A stretch of DNA of 6,947 bases from Gemmataceae bacterium (GTDB taxonomy: Bacteria > Planctomycetota > Planctomycetia > Gemmatales > Gemmataceae), in NCBI GenBank assembly GCA_947474875.1, contig CANJKY010000191.1, positions 1 to 6,947 of the forward strand. Reading direction: 5' to 3'. Shown piece by piece: positions 6,292 through 6,947 of the stretch (the first letter of the stretch is position 1; the number at the start of each line of letters is the position of its first letter). A program made the translations under genes and the position numbers. A model generated the notes under the pieces. The model was not told where the DNA came from, searched no databases, and saw only the letters and a program-made list of their open reading frames with translations.

Positions 6292-6947
6292 CACACCTGG
6301 GATAGTGGGACCGGCTCGGCAGCGGAACCGCTCCGCCCGCCGCCGGCTGCCTCGTCGTCGAGGGCTTGGGCGTCGAGGCCGAGGAGGCTTCGCGCCGTTT
6401 CGTCGCTCACCCGGAACGCCCGGGTGAGTGTCCAGTGCAGGGCGTGGCCGACCGCGTCGAAGAACAGGTACAGAACGCGGAGGACCAGAAGCGACACGAC
6501 CATCGCCCCGATCACCCCGCCGATGACCACCGTGGCGAGCGGCCGCTGCACCTCCGCCCCCTGGCCGGTCGAGAGGGCCATCGGCAGAAACCCGAGCGCC
6601 GCCACCAGTGTTGTCATCAGCACCGGCCGGAGCCGGGTGAGGGAGGCGAGCCGCACCGCGTCCCGCACCGGCACCCCCTGCTGGCGGAGTTGCCGCACGT
6701 AAGACACGAGGATCATGTCGTCGAGGACCGCGACGCCGGACAGGGCGATGAACCCGATGATGGCCGAGATGGAGAGGGGCATGTCGCGGAGCCAGAGCGC
6801 GAAGATGCCGCCGACCCAGCCGAACGGGACGCCGGTGAACACCCGCAGGGCGTCCACCAGGTTGTGGTAGGTGAAGTAGAGCAGGACGAAGATGAGGACG
6901 ACGGCGACCGGGACGACGATCATGAGCCGGTTCCTGGCCCGCTCGTA
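6291..6947 (-). CDS. Heavy-metal efflux RND permease, CzcA/CusA family, C-terminal 218 residues (pump 1, cut by window edge)
   Basis: Only the C-terminal fifth of this inner-membrane metal/proton antiporter is visible; the reading frame is open to base 6947. The fragment covers the last membrane block, with helices at about residues 9-24, 39-54, 60-85, 110-128 and 138-163 of the visible part. Typical CzcA-like signatures are FTGVPFGWVGGIFALWL, IIGFIALSGVAVL, TRLRPVLMTTLVAALGFLPM and AEVQRPLATVVIGG. Two spots are unusual: GVAVLDDMILVS (D76, D77) where relatives mostly carry Asn-Gly, and LLVLRVLY (R157) where relatives usually have Pro. It ends in a hydrophilic tail of about 45 residues. Its signatures differ from pump 2 (GFISLGGIAARNGILLV), so the two are distinct subclasses and not a recent duplication. 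The lipoprotein gene starts 11 bases after its TGA. Confidence 0.92.
   Translation of the reverse strand, partial: YERARNRLMIVVPVAVVLIFVLLYFTYHNLVDALRVFTGVPFGWVGGIFALWLRDMPLSISAIIGFIALSGVAVLDDMILVSYVRQLRQQGVPVRDAVRLASLTRLRPVLMTTLVAALGFLPMALSTGQGAEVQRPLATVVIGGVIGAMVVSLLVLRVLYLFFDAVGHALHWTLTRAFRVSDETARSLLGLDAQALDDEAAGGGRSGSAAEPVPLSQV

Noticed and set aside
5126..6427. 433-residue plus-strand open frame across the two small genes
   Set aside because: The opposite strand has signal peptides, good ribosome sites, a promoter and a terminator in the right order; this frame has none of these and a low-complexity product.

Overview
This is a GC-rich (by eye clearly above 60% G+C) bacterial heavy-metal efflux locus read entirely from the minus strand. 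It holds six genes, two of them cut by the window edges. The high G+C, a free-standing Cys/His-rich lipoprotein with WC..H..C..C repeats, and the mix of two different heavy-metal RND pumps fit a Planctomycetota member such as the Gemmataceae. That placement is an inference from style and not from any marker gene.

In transcription order (high to low coordinates): (1) 6947-6291, the C-terminal 218 residues of a CzcA/CusA-family RND pump (pump 1). (2) 6279-5881, a small lipoprotein with two Cys/His metal-site-like motifs, which starts 11 bases after pump 1 ends. (3) A strong hairpin at 5874-5842, just after the lipoprotein stop, which looks like a terminator. (4) A good sigma70-type promoter (TTGACC, 16 bases, GATAAT) at 5803-5776. 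(5) 5752-5282, a small exported His/Cys-rich protein. (6) 5160-3670, a periplasmic adaptor (membrane fusion protein) with a His-rich tail. (7) 3648-133, a complete 1171-residue RND pump (pump 2) of a different subclass from pump 1, with an extra stretch of about 75-80 residues in the porter region. (8) 136-1, the start of a PilZ-domain (c-di-GMP receptor type) gene whose ATG overlaps the pump 2 stop as ATGA.

The simplest reading is two transcription units back to back. One ends with pump 1 and the lipoprotein. The other runs from the His/Cys-rich protein through adaptor and pump 2 into the PilZ gene. The adaptor and pump 2 would form the periplasmic and inner-membrane parts of a tripartite exporter; no outer-membrane TolC/CusC-type channel lies in the window. 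The two small exported proteins could bind or hand over metal ions in the periplasm, but this rests on residue composition only. The metal cannot be named from sequence alone, and no metal-responsive regulator is visible.

The longest gene-free gaps are 5161-5281 (121 bases) and 5753-5880 (128 bases), so no stretch over 300 bases lacks a gene. I saw no tRNA, rRNA, CRISPR array, insertion sequence or attachment site. The long plus-strand open frames are GC-rich shadows of these genes.
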